Source: a virus
Strand: one strand, 5' to 3'
Virus record (IMG/VR): IMGVR_UViG_3300028423_000204
Coordinates: 1 to 43,858 of that record
DNA: 43,858 nucleotides
Numbering within the stretch: position 1 is the first letter of the stretch; each line of letters begins with the position of its first letter. The notes under the pieces were generated by a model. That model did no database searches, was not told where the DNA came from, and saw only the letters and a list, made by a program, of their open reading frames with translations. Positions 22,701 through 31,057 of the stretch are shown here, piece by piece. The translations under genes and the position numbers were made by a program.

Positions 22701-24369
22701 AGCCCTTAAAGCCGTTCTTCCATACCTTCCGCATTGTGCTTTCTAACTGAGAATAAGCACCCTCAGCTAAACGACCTTTGGCATGGATAACACTATCCAC
22801 CCAGTTATCAATGTTATCAAACCTACGGGTGAACCAGTTACGGCGTTTAGGCTCTTGCATTGGAGCATTCCAAGCATCACGCTCTGAGGTGTAACGGATA
22901 ACATAACCAGATGTTTCTGGAACTATTTCATAACTACCCTCTGGCAGTTCAAGTTCTTTAGCCCTACGGGACGCTGTGCTTTTCTTAGCGAAAGGGTTGC
23001 CCTTGGTTGTAACAAAGTCTGTTACAAACCTACCGTCAGATAATGTTTCCTGACGACCAATAGTGCCTTTGTTAAACACAGGCAATGCTTCTTGCTCTGT
23101 CCGTAACACAGGGGCAGTGAGGTTTTGTAATGTATCATCTAAAGCACGACCTTGTTTCTCAAGCTCTGCTTGTACCGCACTGTACTTACTGCGTGTTGTA
23201 TCTTCTGGTACACGTAAAGGGATAAGCTCTGCTTGTCCTCCTGTACTTTGTTGTGCTTTATCCATTGTTTCTTTAGGATTGACAGCACCCGCCTCATCTT
23301 TAACAGCTTTAACACCCTTAGTGTTAATCTTAGCTAAGCCTTTAGCCGTAGCCCCCGCCCCTACTAAAGACAGAACACCTTCTAACCCGCCTAATGTTAA
23401 CGCTAGTTTACGTTCATCAGGGGAAGCATTAAAAGCTAGGTTAGCCACCTCTGCTGCAAAGTCAGGGTTAACATCCATAACGGAGCCAAGTATGAAGGAC
23501 TTCTCAATTTCTTTATCGAACTCTTCAAGAATACTTAGACGTTCATCTGTACTTTTTGCACGTTGATACCTATCACCGAACTCTTTTAACCCATCTGTGA
23601 AGTCAAGACCAAAGCCTGCCACCTTAGAGAACAAGTCAAGGCTAGTGATACCACGAATAAAGTCTACCCCGTAGTCGAAATCACTAGCTGCTGCTACGTT
23701 CTTTTCCTTGAGGTAGTTATGCAGGAGTAAGTCACCCTCTAATTGACTAGCCATTTGCTCGGATAGCTCAGGGTTGTTCTCATAGATACCTAGCCACTCA
23801 GGGTCTTCCGATGCTTTACGCATACTCCCTGCTACAGCTTCCTGCTCTAATGCAGTACGTTGGGGTTTCTGCTCTTGAATAGCCTTCAGTTGTTCTGTTA
23901 GCTGTGCAACATCTGTCTGTGTATCTAATGCAGCTTGTTGAACAGCTTGTTGTAAGCCCTTAACACGTTGTTGGTACTCGGCATTACTAACCTGCTCCCG
24001 TAAGGACTGTGGCCCCGACAGAGTGATACGGTGTTTAATGCTTTCTTTGTTAACAGGGTTGAACGTGATGTTCTCTAAAGCTAACGCACCTGCCTCAGCA
24101 AAATCATCAGCATCATCAGGGTTCATTTTAATGATGTTACTGTCATTGATGTAGCTTTTCTTTTGCTCTCGTAGTTTACTGCCAACAGGACGGTTGGTGT
24201 TAGGAACAGGGTCGGGTAAGACAGCCTGAGAGACAACAGCAGAGGCTTCTTTTTCCTGACCCTGTGGGGTAGCATTAGTCTGAGCATTTACAGGCTCCTG
24301 TATGGCCTGTGTTGGCTCCTGTGGGGCTTCTTGTGTTGTATCTACGCCTTGTTCTAATTCTTCATCCAT
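19741..24369 (-). CDS. Large internal virion / ejection protein (T7 gp16-like)
   Basis: 1542 residues, the longest gene in the genome. The N-terminus is acidic and Pro/Gln-rich (MDEELEQGVDTTQEAPQEPT). The body is mostly helical, with Ala/Gly-rich, weakly hydrophobic patches near residues 330-350 (GLEGVLSLVGAGATAKGLAK) and in the last third (LRMGLAYTAMFGGAGIPLG) that could enter membranes. T7 gp16 is 1318 aa. No lysozyme or transglycosylase motif and no polymerase motif was recognised. It is predicted to form the inner-membrane part of the DNA ejection conduit. Confidence 0.7.
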   Translation of the reverse strand: MDEELEQGVDTTQEAPQEPTQAIQEPVNAQTNATPQGQEKEASAVVSQAVLPDPVPNTNRPVGSKLREQKKSYINDSNIIKMNPDDADDFAEAGALALENITFNPVNKESIKHRITLSGPQSLREQVSNAEYQQRVKGLQQAVQQAALDTQTDVAQLTEQLKAIQEQKPQRTALEQEAVAGSMRKASEDPEWLGIYENNPELSEQMASQLEGDLLLHNYLKEKNVAAASDFDYGVDFIRGITSLDLFSKVAGFGLDFTDGLKEFGDRYQRAKSTDERLSILEEFDKEIEKSFILGSVMDVNPDFAAEVANLAFNASPDERKLALTLGGLEGVLSLVGAGATAKGLAKINTKGVKAVKDEAGAVNPKETMDKAQQSTGGQAELIPLRVPEDTTRSKYSAVQAELEKQGRALDDTLQNLTAPVLRTEQEALPVFNKGTIGRQETLSDGRFVTDFVTTKGNPFAKKSTASRRAKELELPEGSYEIVPETSGYVIRYTSERDAWNAPMQEPKRRNWFTRRFDNIDNWVDSVIHAKGRLAEGAYSQLESTMRKVWKNGFKGLSANQKRDVTRVLDTQRKRNTVPPEDDSYLGRWYTEDEFVQEYRNLTGQEPTTKEITAFQTHRQLSDFAYQLDNRVLYEKAQSRGYSTIKVPEIDQGFTGKVVDNIGDDVTVYNAVKQTTEKAETLGQKYDIVEVEQLDKSQLMEAGYLPVTDIKHIAVKKGTAKVSDLNPQRLSYKAGGRVMYDRNTVFLKQLNVKDIGEGRKMRMRDKTLYRADSPQEAADYAKRWNQGRELARKVMEEGVPAATVRGEFRDLDLGELDDFLQNAKAYGWDLKEPMQVVGNRQTIPVSNNGQFVDDTDDLDYIVEGVGNRFSKRGQGVPHILGDAGDGPLDPIAALSESIDLTARNASFSAFREAALERFKHKFGSYVDVRANAPLTDYLRASPNKRAQDANLVSTIEGHQNYLREVMSLKFEDERWWDGQVTKAANWAYDGLGGDIGKTLARGLNKAKDFSITAQARNLTFNAKLGMFNPASFIMQAAQAPVIAATVPKYGMKSLTMYPLFRTALYGSDEFNPALLREFAEKAKTLGDSTSFLGDFEEAVLEFRRMGMDNFGGNMAYIDANTGSNTLGLARSTASKYTGNVADKGRVFFNEGEMIPRATAYMSSRARWLNDRTINPDNLPATSAAGRQWIHDATNKYMLGMSRADIQQGLRGGLSGFVAQFYSFVFRASAAFVGDTFTKGEKLRMGLAYTAMFGGAGIPLGDALFEVVGDAAASDFIRDAADRGMVDGLLTEALGYETNFSARAGIGQAWEDIYDALTERDTVMEVMGGAAGSTGSRAFDSLTDTIRGFSLMQHPDAEIIGKEAVLALASQVTSFNNTYKAIQAWGTGTLVSNRGTGYLPVTHGELLGAIAGVPTYKYEIMDSIFKGSKAREDAIKDGVQDMLALQEARAKARSYEDKRDIDARISLRSFNMAQAGIEKDVMERVMREMRGSTLFQELLRDKTMYDMQYPEQSFFPKNVANPETLKQFEQERTEFQRENQEEQ

Positions 24370-24370
24370 A

Positions 24371-24919
24371 TTACCCGCCCATACCTAAGCTATTATACAA
24401 AGAGTTAGTGCCACCAGCATTGACCCCGCCTTGAGTGGTGAGGCCATCTGCCACCTGTTGGTCAGTCATAGGTGTTCCTACAGTCTGACCGTACAAACCT
24501 AACCCTGATTGTACAAGGCTTGTAATAGCGCCTGTACGAGCAGCACTCTGTTGTAAATTATTAACACGGTTAGCCACCATAGACTGCCCACGTGCAAAGC
24601 CTAAGTTACTGCCAAGCTGCGATTGTAAACTACTAACCCCACCTTGAAAGCCAGAGCTATCTGCTGTACCAGATTGCACAGACTGTTGTGTTAACATAGC
24701 CCGTTTAATCTGTGCTTCACGTAACGCTTGTACGTTCTGCCTACGGGTCTGTGCTTTACGTGCGCCCTCTGCTGCATCAGCAGCGGCAGACTGTTTGTTG
24801 TATTGTACGTTAGAGCCAATAGCTCCTGCCGCCAAACCTGTAGCAGCAACACCTGTCAGTGTCGCTGTACCTGCTGAAGCACCTAACGCTGTTCCTATTG
24901 CTGCGAATGCTGTTGGCAT
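24371..24919 (-). CDS. Internal virion protein (T7 gp14-like)
   Basis: 182 residues. An Ala/Gly-rich hydrophobic N-terminus (AFAAIGTALGASAGTATL...GLAAGAIG, residues 4-36) precedes a helical Gln/Ala region (RKAQTRRQNVQALREAQ) and a glycine-rich end. This is the pattern of the small ejection protein that forms the outer-membrane pore in T7-like phages. It precedes the two larger ejection proteins, as expected. Confidence 0.7.
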   Translation of the reverse strand: MPTAFAAIGTALGASAGTATLTGVAATGLAAGAIGSNVQYNKQSAAADAAEGARKAQTRRQNVQALREAQIKRAMLTQQSVQSGTADSSGFQGGVSSLQSQLGSNLGFARGQSMVANRVNNLQQSAARTGAITSLVQSGLGLYGQTVGTPMTDQQVADGLTTQGGVNAGGTNSLYNSLGMGG

Positions 24920-25233
24920 ACGCCCTCCTTAACTAAATACCCTATGCTGTTATCGCTTGTATTCAACACTGTGTCTACGTACCTCATCCCTAACATCAAT
25001 GCAAACTTGTACACCTTAAAACTAGGACACCAAGCATAACACTCTCTTGTTTCGTTCTTTATGTACTGTTGTAGCTGTATGTACATCAGGTAATACGCTT
25101 GTTTACTCCATGTATGAACGTCACAATGAAACAATACAACATCTTCTGTTTGCTCTGCGTACAAAGTCCATACATCGTTATCGATTAAGACAGTAGGTGT
25201 TGTATCGGTTCTTTCAATACAAGCCTGTATCAT
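24895..25233 (-). CDS. Small GNAT-like protein of the tail/ejection cluster (112 aa)
   Basis: Begins MIQACIERTDTTPTVLIDND. A single alpha/beta pattern (VWTLYAEQ, VVLFHCDVHTW, ECYAWCPSFKVYKFALMLGMRYVD) resembles the truncated acetyltransferase-fold proteins often found between nozzle and ejection genes of T7-like phages (T7 gp13 position). The acetyl-CoA loop is not evident, so catalysis is doubtful. Its end overlaps the next gene by 25 bases. Confidence 0.5.
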   Translation of the reverse strand: MIQACIERTDTTPTVLIDNDVWTLYAEQTEDVVLFHCDVHTWSKQAYYLMYIQLQQYIKNETRECYAWCPSFKVYKFALMLGMRYVDTVLNTSDNSIGYLVKEGVCQQHSQQ

Positions 25234-26408
25234 TGTCTACCGCTCTGCGCCCATTCTAAGCTGTACCCTAGTAGCTGTAGGTCTTTGTTAGCCTCTGAAC
25301 TGAACTTAAACTGTACAGCTTTACCTGTACCTCTTATATTGATACGATTACTAACCGTCTGTTCACCTGTGTTGTAATCCCAAGGGAAAGCATCAGGCAA
25401 AATACGCCTAGTGTTTAGCTTATACAAATTCACTGTACGCTTAGTTGTCTTAGGGCTGTTCTCTGATTCAAAGTCCCATAACGCTTTGAAGTAACAAGCA
25501 CTAGGGTTGTCGAACTCGTAGTTACCAGACTCGTCTACGCCTGTAATCTGTGTTTCTGTCTTAGCGAACAATGCCTTCAGATTGATAGCTGTTTGCTTAT
25601 TACTGAAGTTCTCTAAAGACTCAGGCTGTGACAACAAGAAGCTCTGATAAGCCACCCCGAAGTCTGTGAAATCTGACGCAGTGAAGGTACTGAAGTTATG
25701 GGTATCGTTAGCTGTATCAGATGATATAAAGTACACTTGAAGGTCTTTACGAACAGAGCCTACTAACTTGTTGTCACCTTCAGCTATCTGCTGTGGATAC
25801 CAACCCTGTGCCCTAGTGTCATACACCAACACCTTACCTTGATTCTTAGAGGTAAACACTACCTGTTTATCTTCAGGGATGTACTCACAGAATATATCTC
25901 TGGCTACGAAGTCACGATAGTATGTGTCAATAGCAGACTGTGTTAGGTTTTGGGCTTTAAGCTGCCCAAACTCATTGCTCTGTAGCACAAAGATACCATC
26001 CTCTGCTACATAGAACAGAGCTTCACCTAACTTTTGGATACCCTGCACAGAATACAAAGTGAACTCTGTTACCTTCTGTACGCTGTACTCCGTTGCATTG
26101 AACCCTGATTGGGGTCCATAGATATACCACACACCTCTGTCGCAGAATGCCACAACACCTTGTTCGTATTCTACGATACGTAACACACGCCCTGAGTTCT
26201 GTAATAACACCTCACCACCATCGGTGGCAAGGATGTCTGATAGCTCTGAGCTTGTTGGGTCGTTCTTCTGGTAACAACGTCCTAAGGTATTGATGTCATC
26301 CACCAACACTTGAGAGAACAAGATACGGTTCTCCTGTCCGTAGAAAATACGACCAAAAGCCGCTGTGCTTGTTGTAGGGTAATCCCTGTATTCATTAGTT
26401 AATGCCAT
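25230..26408 (-). CDS. Tail nozzle protein, C-terminal half (T7 gp12-like, second of two genes)
   Basis: 392 residues, starting MALTNEYRDYPTTSTAAFGR. AFGRIFYGQENRILFSQVL is the conserved segment found in the middle of T7-like tubular tail protein B, followed by beta-propeller-like repeats (GVVAFCDRGVWYIYGP, ALFYVAEDGIFVLQ). In T7 this is continuous with the N-terminal half in one ~790-residue chain. Here a TAG stop and a new ribosome site (TTTAGGAGACACA) separate them by 8 bases. It forms the distal tail nozzle. Confidence 0.8.
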   Translation of the reverse strand: MALTNEYRDYPTTSTAAFGRIFYGQENRILFSQVLVDDINTLGRCYQKNDPTSSELSDILATDGGEVLLQNSGRVLRIVEYEQGVVAFCDRGVWYIYGPQSGFNATEYSVQKVTEFTLYSVQGIQKLGEALFYVAEDGIFVLQSNEFGQLKAQNLTQSAIDTYYRDFVARDIFCEYIPEDKQVVFTSKNQGKVLVYDTRAQGWYPQQIAEGDNKLVGSVRKDLQVYFISSDTANDTHNFSTFTASDFTDFGVAYQSFLLSQPESLENFSNKQTAINLKALFAKTETQITGVDESGNYEFDNPSACYFKALWDFESENSPKTTKRTVNLYKLNTRRILPDAFPWDYNTGEQTVSNRINIRGTGKAVQFKFSSEANKDLQLLGYSLEWAQSGRQ

Positions 26409-26416
26409 TGTGTCTC

Positions 26417-27403
26417 CTAAAGGGGTTCAAACTCGTTAGGTCTGACAGGCGGTACATACGGGTCAACAGGGTCCCCTGCTGGAGCCGCATCACTGAACAG
26501 TAAGTTTCCACCAAGTCCTGACACGTTAGTGCCATCATCAAGGACAAGCTCTGTTGTCTGGCTAGGTGTACCATCAGCTTCTTTGTTTGTTGTCTTGCTT
26601 GTCCTGTTGATGTCACGGATATTATAAACGTAATGACCACGGGGTGCTTCTGTGTTACCGATGCTTATACCATCAAGAGAACTGGCGCTGAACGTAGGAA
26701 CCCCGTTGTTGTTAGGGATATTACCTAAGAACAAAATATCAGCGTTGCTAGGATACTCCCCTATCTTAGTATTGAAGTCTTCAATAGGGTCTTTCTTATC
26801 TGTTAAGGATTCATCGTAGATAAGCATGTCCTTCCACCACCCTGCATTGTACAGGTTGTACTTATGGTCTTCAGCTAACGAAACAGGACGCTGGCTAATC
26901 GAAAGCCCATCATCGGCTAATTTAAAGTCACGAACAAACAAATCAAGAGTAAACGCAGACAGATTGCCAGAGCTTTCCTGTTTAAAAATAAAGGGCTTAG
27001 TACCAAAAGTTATAACTAAACGGTTTCTTATATCAGAAAAAGAGGGCGTACTAGCGGAGTCTTCCAACACTTCAAAGGTGTACTCTGTTTTATATGTAAG
27101 GTCTGATTCATAGAAGTACAGTGTAACAGTATCTAATTCTTCATCAGGGTTGTCTGATAACGCAGACACTACAAACAAGTCAGTACTACTCCAATAGAAA
27201 CCCCCTGTTACTACCCCCTCTGTACTACGGTCAGTCCCTTGGTTCTCTAACCCCTTACGCCTAACACGGATAAGTTGGTTAAGCTGGAGGTCCATATTTA
27301 TTTCATCACTTGTCGTGCCTTCTTCTGGATTCAGCTTACTTGTCTCTGTGTTTAATCCCTTCGGGAAGCTAAGACTCTTTTGCACCCCTCTGTTTCTAGC
27401 CAT
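26417..27403 (-). CDS. Tail nozzle protein, N-terminal half (T7 gp12-like, first of two genes)
   Basis: 328 residues, starting MARNRGVQKSLSFPKGLNTE, the typical opening of tubular tail protein B (a short basic start, then FPKGLNTE...LNPEEGTTSDEINMDL). The chain ends VRPNEFEPL, where single-gene homologues continue into the AFGR segment. The stop codon is part of the ribosome site of the second half, so both products should be made in similar amounts. There is no sign of recent mutation, and the split looks stable. Confidence 0.8.
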   Translation of the reverse strand: MARNRGVQKSLSFPKGLNTETSKLNPEEGTTSDEINMDLQLNQLIRVRRKGLENQGTDRSTEGVVTGGFYWSSTDLFVVSALSDNPDEELDTVTLYFYESDLTYKTEYTFEVLEDSASTPSFSDIRNRLVITFGTKPFIFKQESSGNLSAFTLDLFVRDFKLADDGLSISQRPVSLAEDHKYNLYNAGWWKDMLIYDESLTDKKDPIEDFNTKIGEYPSNADILFLGNIPNNNGVPTFSASSLDGISIGNTEAPRGHYVYNIRDINRTSKTTNKEADGTPSQTTELVLDDGTNVSGLGGNLLFSDAAPAGDPVDPYVPPVRPNEFEPL

Positions 27404-27405
27404 GA

Positions 27406-27711
27406 TTACCCCTTACGTTTAGCCTCGTAAGCACGAATAGCCTGCCATGCGATAGCTTCTTTAGTGTACTGCCCTGATAGTTCTTTAGGAATTTGACCAC
27501 CTGTGGTGAACTCAATCTCATGGGCTAAGCCCTTACGTACTACTTGGTATTGTTTTCCTTTAGGTGTTTCCATTGATTCCTTCTTAGGTGGTACTGGTTC
27601 TTTCGCCTGTTTAGTAGGTACTGATACTTTCTCTTGCGATTGAGCATCCCCTTTAGCTACCTTAGTCCCTTGTCTGCGTTTACTGTACGGCTTTGGTTTA
27701 GCTTCTGCCAT
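27406..27711 (-). CDS. Basic, disordered virion-associated protein (101 aa)
   Basis: The first 60 residues are Lys/Pro/Gln-rich and disordered (KPKPYSKRRQGTKVAKGDAQ). The C-terminal part (VVRKGLAHEIEFTTGGQIP...EAIAWQAIRAYEAKRKG) is a small helical domain. Located between tail tube and nozzle genes, overlapping the tube gene stop by one base. In T7 the similar small gene (gp7.3) is a tail-tip assembly protein; equivalence is a guess. Confidence 0.55.
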   Translation of the reverse strand: MAEAKPKPYSKRRQGTKVAKGDAQSQEKVSVPTKQAKEPVPPKKESMETPKGKQYQVVRKGLAHEIEFTTGGQIPKELSGQYTKEAIAWQAIRAYEAKRKG

Positions 27712-28469
27712 TAGTGTCTCCCGTATGTTATCTTCTTCCCTTGACTTCCTATTGTATTGCTTTTCTGTTGCATACGAATCAATGCTGCTCTAGCCCTACG
27801 CTGTACTTCCTGAGCAGGCTCTTGCCGTAGCTGTGTGCTAGCTTCTACAATACAGAGGTCTGTGTACAATGTACTTAAATCAGAAGGAATAGGAACAATG
27901 AAATCATCCTGTATCAAGAACACTTCTTCTGATGTGAACTCAATACGACTCTTGGTTTGTTGTAATGTCGTGTCTTCTTCGTTATCATAGCTATCAAATA
28001 CAATTAGCTCTTGGTCAAACGAAGTACAATAGTCAGGCGCTTTGTCTGTCTTGATAACGTACTCAATCCCTGATGGGTCATTGACAACCATCGTGTTAGG
28101 GATAGCATCAGACATACCTAGCTGTCGGTCTAAGAACTGTTGTGGCTCTAGGTACTTAACATCTTTGTACCTGATTGTTCCGTTCTGTTTTTGTTTAGCT
28201 GCGTTGTACTGTATCCTAGCTGACTGTATCTTTTGCACATTCTCAGGGATACGTAAGTAGTTCGGACGGTTGGGGTCAATGACAGCTTCTAGCGTACCAA
28301 CACCGCCTGTCCATCCGATGTTGTTGTATCGTTGTGCTAGGTGGTAGTACATCCTTTCACAGATATAAGCAATGTCTGTGCTTTCATCTGTATCAAAGAC
28401 ACTATCAATATCGAACCCTTGCATGTATCGACTGACATCTTGTACAACACGTAGTAGTGTTAGTTTCAT
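27711..28469 (-). CDS. Tail tubular protein A / adaptor (T7 gp11-like)
   Basis: 252 residues, starting MKLTLLRVVQDVSRYMQGF. TDIAYICERMYYHLAQRYNN and FEAVIDPNRPNYLRIPENVQKI are typical of T7-like gatekeeper proteins that join the portal to the nozzle. The C-terminus is helical and basic (QEVQRRARAALIRMQQK). Position before the nozzle genes agrees. Confidence 0.75.
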   Translation of the reverse strand: MKLTLLRVVQDVSRYMQGFDIDSVFDTDESTDIAYICERMYYHLAQRYNNIGWTGGVGTLEAVIDPNRPNYLRIPENVQKIQSARIQYNAAKQKQNGTIRYKDVKYLEPQQFLDRQLGMSDAIPNTMVVNDPSGIEYVIKTDKAPDYCTSFDQELIVFDSYDNEEDTTLQQTKSRIEFTSEEVFLIQDDFIVPIPSDLSTLYTDLCIVEASTQLRQEPAQEVQRRARAALIRMQQKSNTIGSQGKKITYGRH

Positions 28470-28478
28470 GCAAACTCC

Positions 28479-28526
28479 TTATTTCTTTGTAGGACGTTTG
28501 CCCTTTGATTTCTTTTTACAAGCCAT
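28479..28526 (-). CDS. 15-residue lysine-rich micro-ORF
   Basis: ATG GCT TGT ... encodes MACKKKSKGKRPTKK with AAGGAGAAAAACA directly upstream. It fills the 68-base gap between the DUF5872-type gene and tail tube A, whose own GGAG follows after the stop. It could be a genuine nucleic-acid-binding micropeptide or a leader ORF coupling translation. The clean ribosome site is the main support. Confidence 0.4.
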   Translation of the reverse strand: MACKKKSKGKRPTKK

Positions 28527-28537
28527 TGTTTTTCTCC

Positions 28538-28792
28538 TTAGCAGCCCCAAGCTTTGCGTGACCAATAGTTTGCGCTGAACTTATCGTTAGCACCCTTAAT
28601 ACCTGCACTACGTGAGCAATAAGAACTCTTGGCTTTCTTGTTCCCTTTCTTAATGCTCATGTCAGGGTCTCCGAAGTGTACAATCTTCTCTTTACTGCCC
28701 TTGCAAGCCTTCACTGCCTTTGACTTACCATCTCGCCAAGACTTAACAGGTTGGTTACAAGTCATCTCTGACTTCTTTTTCTTCTTTGCCAT
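28538..28792 (-). CDS. Small basic Cys-containing structural protein (DUF5872-like, 84 aa)
   Basis: MAKKKKKSEMTCNQPVKSWR then VKACKGSKEKIVHFGDPDM and KFSANYWSRKAWGC. The pattern of a Lys-rich start, a KxxVHFGDPDM core and an SAxYWSRK ending with cysteines matches a small family found in many phage structural regions. It probably binds DNA or packs within the head, but experimental roles are lacking. Confidence 0.6.
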   Translation of the reverse strand: MAKKKKKSEMTCNQPVKSWRDGKSKAVKACKGSKEKIVHFGDPDMSIKKGNKKAKSSYCSRSAGIKGANDKFSANYWSRKAWGC

Positions 28793-29256
28793 TACACTGT
28801 TCTCCGGAATAGTAAACTCTGTGTTACAGTTTCCGCAGCTATTGAAGTATTAGCTGTACGGATTACATACACAGTGTTAGGCTCTAAGTAAATATCATTG
28901 ATGTTGTTATTCAACAAAGCAAGTGATACATTCAGTAATGTAGTACCTGCAACATCAATAGTTGGGTTTACTGTGACAGTAGCTAACTGCTGCTTTGTGT
29001 CAGCATTACCGATGTCAATGTAGTTAACTGTATTACCACCAGATATTGTTGCGCCTTTAAGTATCTCTGTAGTCATTGTGCTTGTACCTAATGTGTTAGG
29101 CGACAGAGTTAAAGGGCGACTACCTGTGGTTAAAGCTGTAACACTAGGTGACGTAGTATCTGCTGTTTGTGTTGTTGTACTTGATCCACCTTCTGTAGCA
29201 GCAGCCTGCCTGAGAAAGTACGGTTTCATAATATCTTGTAAAGAGCTAGCCATCAC
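28792..29256 (-). CDS. Thr/Ser-rich putative head or tail structural protein (154 aa)
   Basis: Begins MMASSLQDIMKPYFLRQAAA. Low-complexity Thr/Ser run (residues 25-60), then beta strands with many Asn, Thr and Val (TVNYIDIGNADTKQQLATVTV). Composition fits an exposed virion protein such as a decoration or adaptor protein. The start overlaps the stop of the upstream gene (ATGA-type). No specific family recognised. Confidence 0.55.
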   Translation of the reverse strand: MMASSLQDIMKPYFLRQAAATEGGSSTTTQTADTTSPSVTALTTGSRPLTLSPNTLGTSTMTTEILKGATISGGNTVNYIDIGNADTKQQLATVTVNPTIDVAGTTLLNVSLALLNNNINDIYLEPNTVYVIRTANTSIAAETVTQSLLFRRTV

Positions 29257-29828
29257 CCTTCTCCTTCAAAATCGGGTTCACCTTCATACCAACTAACATA
29301 CACTGAAACTTCTAAAGGACCTGTTGTGGGGTTGGATATTCGCTGAAGGTATTCTTTACCTAAATCAAAGTTTCTCTCTAACCCTTCGATGTTCTCACTA
29401 CCTGCCACTTTAGACCCTTGGTTAGTGTCACCAAAGAAAGTACGGTCTGTTGAAATCTTAGTACCTGTATCAGTAACAGTAACACCCGCTAGTATTTCTA
29501 CAGTGTCAGGCACAGGGTTGATGTTAGTTAAGTTAAACACTGGAACAGGTGTCCCGCCTGTATAAGCGGGTGCTTCATATGTCTCTAGCTTTATCTCTTG
29601 CCCTATGAAGTTGACAACACGGCCCTTAACCAATGTTTTCTCTGTTGTTGTCTTAAAGATAATATCAGAGCTTTCACCAGCAGGGATAGTAGTACGTAAG
29701 CTAGTCTCGAATTGTTTCCCTCTCTTGACATTAGCCTCTGTGTAAGGTTGTACAATAAAAGCCCTTACGCCCTGAGTCACTCCCTTGGTTAGTTTATAGA
29801 AAACATCCATTAAATCTTGTAAAGCCAT
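29253..29828 (-). CDS. Beta-rich putative virion protein (191 aa)
   Basis: Begins MALQDLMDVFYKLTKGVTQG. After a helical N-terminus, the rest is strand-rich (TSLRTTIPAGESSDIIFKTTTE, VEILAGVTVTDTGTKIS) and ends in EPDFEGEG. Likely a head-surface or head-tail component from its place between capsid and tail genes. A terminator precedes it, so it may depend on readthrough or its own promoter. Confidence 0.55.
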   Translation of the reverse strand: MALQDLMDVFYKLTKGVTQGVRAFIVQPYTEANVKRGKQFETSLRTTIPAGESSDIIFKTTTEKTLVKGRVVNFIGQEIKLETYEAPAYTGGTPVPVFNLTNINPVPDTVEILAGVTVTDTGTKISTDRTFFGDTNQGSKVAGSENIEGLERNFDLGKEYLQRISNPTTGPLEVSVYVSWYEGEPDFEGEG

Positions 29829-29849
29829 TGCTGCCTCCTAAATTCAGGC

Positions 29850-29886
29850 AATAAAAAAGGACGGCAGGGAGTACCGTACCGTCCTT
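29850..29886 (-). terminator. Rho-independent terminator after the capsid genes
   Basis: Read on the - strand, AAGGACGG pairs with CCGTCCTT (29857-29886) and is followed by TTTTTTATT. It lies between the 144-aa capsid-associated gene and the 191-aa gene. Partial termination here would give high capsid and lower connector/tail expression. Confidence 0.8.
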
Positions 29887-29912
29887 GATGAACACAAACT
29901 GTTTAGTCTGTC

Positions 29913-30347
29913 TTAGCCAGCAATGTCATACTTAACGATTACTTCAGCATCACCTGTTGCAGAGCCTTTAGCTGTTGCATCAAGCACTAAAGCTAAATCA
30001 ACAGGGCCTTGACCCGATGTATTAGCAAGACCTGATAGGTCTGTGATACTTGATACACCAGCAGTAGCTAAGTCTAGGTCTGCTGTAAGACCAGCACCGC
30101 CATCAATGCTTAGGTTAGCTGTTGAACTAGCAGCAAACGCCTCCTTGACATTGAGAAGTACTTCCTTGACAATGTAAGGGCTGTTAACAACAGCTTCATA
30201 CAAGTCACCAGATGTACCGGAAGTTACTTGAAACGTCTTAGCTGCTTCATTGCCTAAGTCTTTAGGAGCACCTCGTGTGCCACCCAAAGAACGTGCGCCA
30301 AAGTATTGACCTACACCAATACCGTTTGTACCTGATTCATAACTCAT
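29913..30347 (-). CDS. Putative head decoration / minor capsid protein (144 aa)
   Basis: Begins MSYESGTNGIGVGQYFGARS. Small, Gly/Ser/Ala/Thr-rich and strand-rich (STANLSIDGGAGLTADLDLA), placed directly after the major capsid gene and before a terminator, the position of abundant decoration or cement proteins. Preceded by AAGGAGAAC. Assignment is by position. Confidence 0.5.
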   Translation of the reverse strand: MSYESGTNGIGVGQYFGARSLGGTRGAPKDLGNEAAKTFQVTSGTSGDLYEAVVNSPYIVKEVLLNVKEAFAASSTANLSIDGGAGLTADLDLATAGVSSITDLSGLANTSGQGPVDLALVLDATAKGSATGDAEVIVKYDIAG

Positions 30348-30357
30348 AATGTTCTCC

Positions 30358-31057
30358 TTATTCGATTAAGTCAGCGTCAGCGAGGATAACTACCAACGAA
30401 TCTAAACGCTGTACACCGAAGCCCATACGAGCAGTTAGTACAAACTCATCCTGCTGGAAGTCTTTGTTACGCTCTGATTCTACGCGAGGCATACGGCGCC
30501 ATGCTACCATCAATGGCTTGCACTGGTCATCAGCTACACACATAAAGATGTTAGCTACACCGTTTGATACCGCAGTAGTGCCATCAGAGAAGTTACCTTT
30601 AGGCAAACGGTTGGAAGTCATAATGCTGAAACCAGCAATGTTCATTACGAACTCATGGTCACGGGCAAAGCCACCTTGCAGGATGTCCTGCATAACAGGG
30701 TTAGCATCTACATTGTAGTTACCTTGGAACTTAGACCACAGACTTGCAGCCACAGTTGGGTCAACAACACCAACACGGCTACCATAAGGAACTTCTGCTT
30801 TATCCAACGCTAGTTTAGCAGCATTAAGGTCAGCCAGTTCTAATGTGTTATTAGTGCCAGTAGCAGTAATACGGTGTGCTTTACCGTTGATAGTGTTAGG
30901 GTCTGCATCAGTTTGAGCAGCATTCAATGTCTGGAATGAACGAGACTCAAAGTATTCTTGTACAGCACGACGACCTTCCATTGCACGTGCTTCTAACAAC
31001 GCTGGGATGTTAGTACCGTCTTCACGCAAGGTGTCTTTAATAGCATAGCCATCACCA
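30358..31057 (-). CDS. Major capsid protein, exon 2 (residues 84-316)
   Basis: The frame reads GDGYAIKDTLREDGTNIPAL... to ...VVILADADLIE. Joined to exon 1 (31978-32228) it gives 951 bases, exactly 317 codons including the stop, for a 316-residue capsid protein of the HK97 fold expected for T7-like phages. The segment after the junction (GDGYAIKD-LREDG) looks like the continuous sequence of related capsid proteins. A TTG codon at 31029 opens an apparent independent ORF, but no ribosome site supports it. Confidence 0.85.

Noticed and set aside
19741-24369. N4-type virion RNA polymerase, suggested by the hairpin array
   Set aside because: No RNA polymerase motifs (R-x3-K, catalytic aspartates) were seen; length, composition and position fit an ejection protein. 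A structural search would settle it.
30358-31029. Independent 223-aa gene starting at TTG 31029
   Set aside because: There is no ribosome site, and the frame continues upstream to a clear group I 3' splice site; it is exon 2 of the capsid gene.
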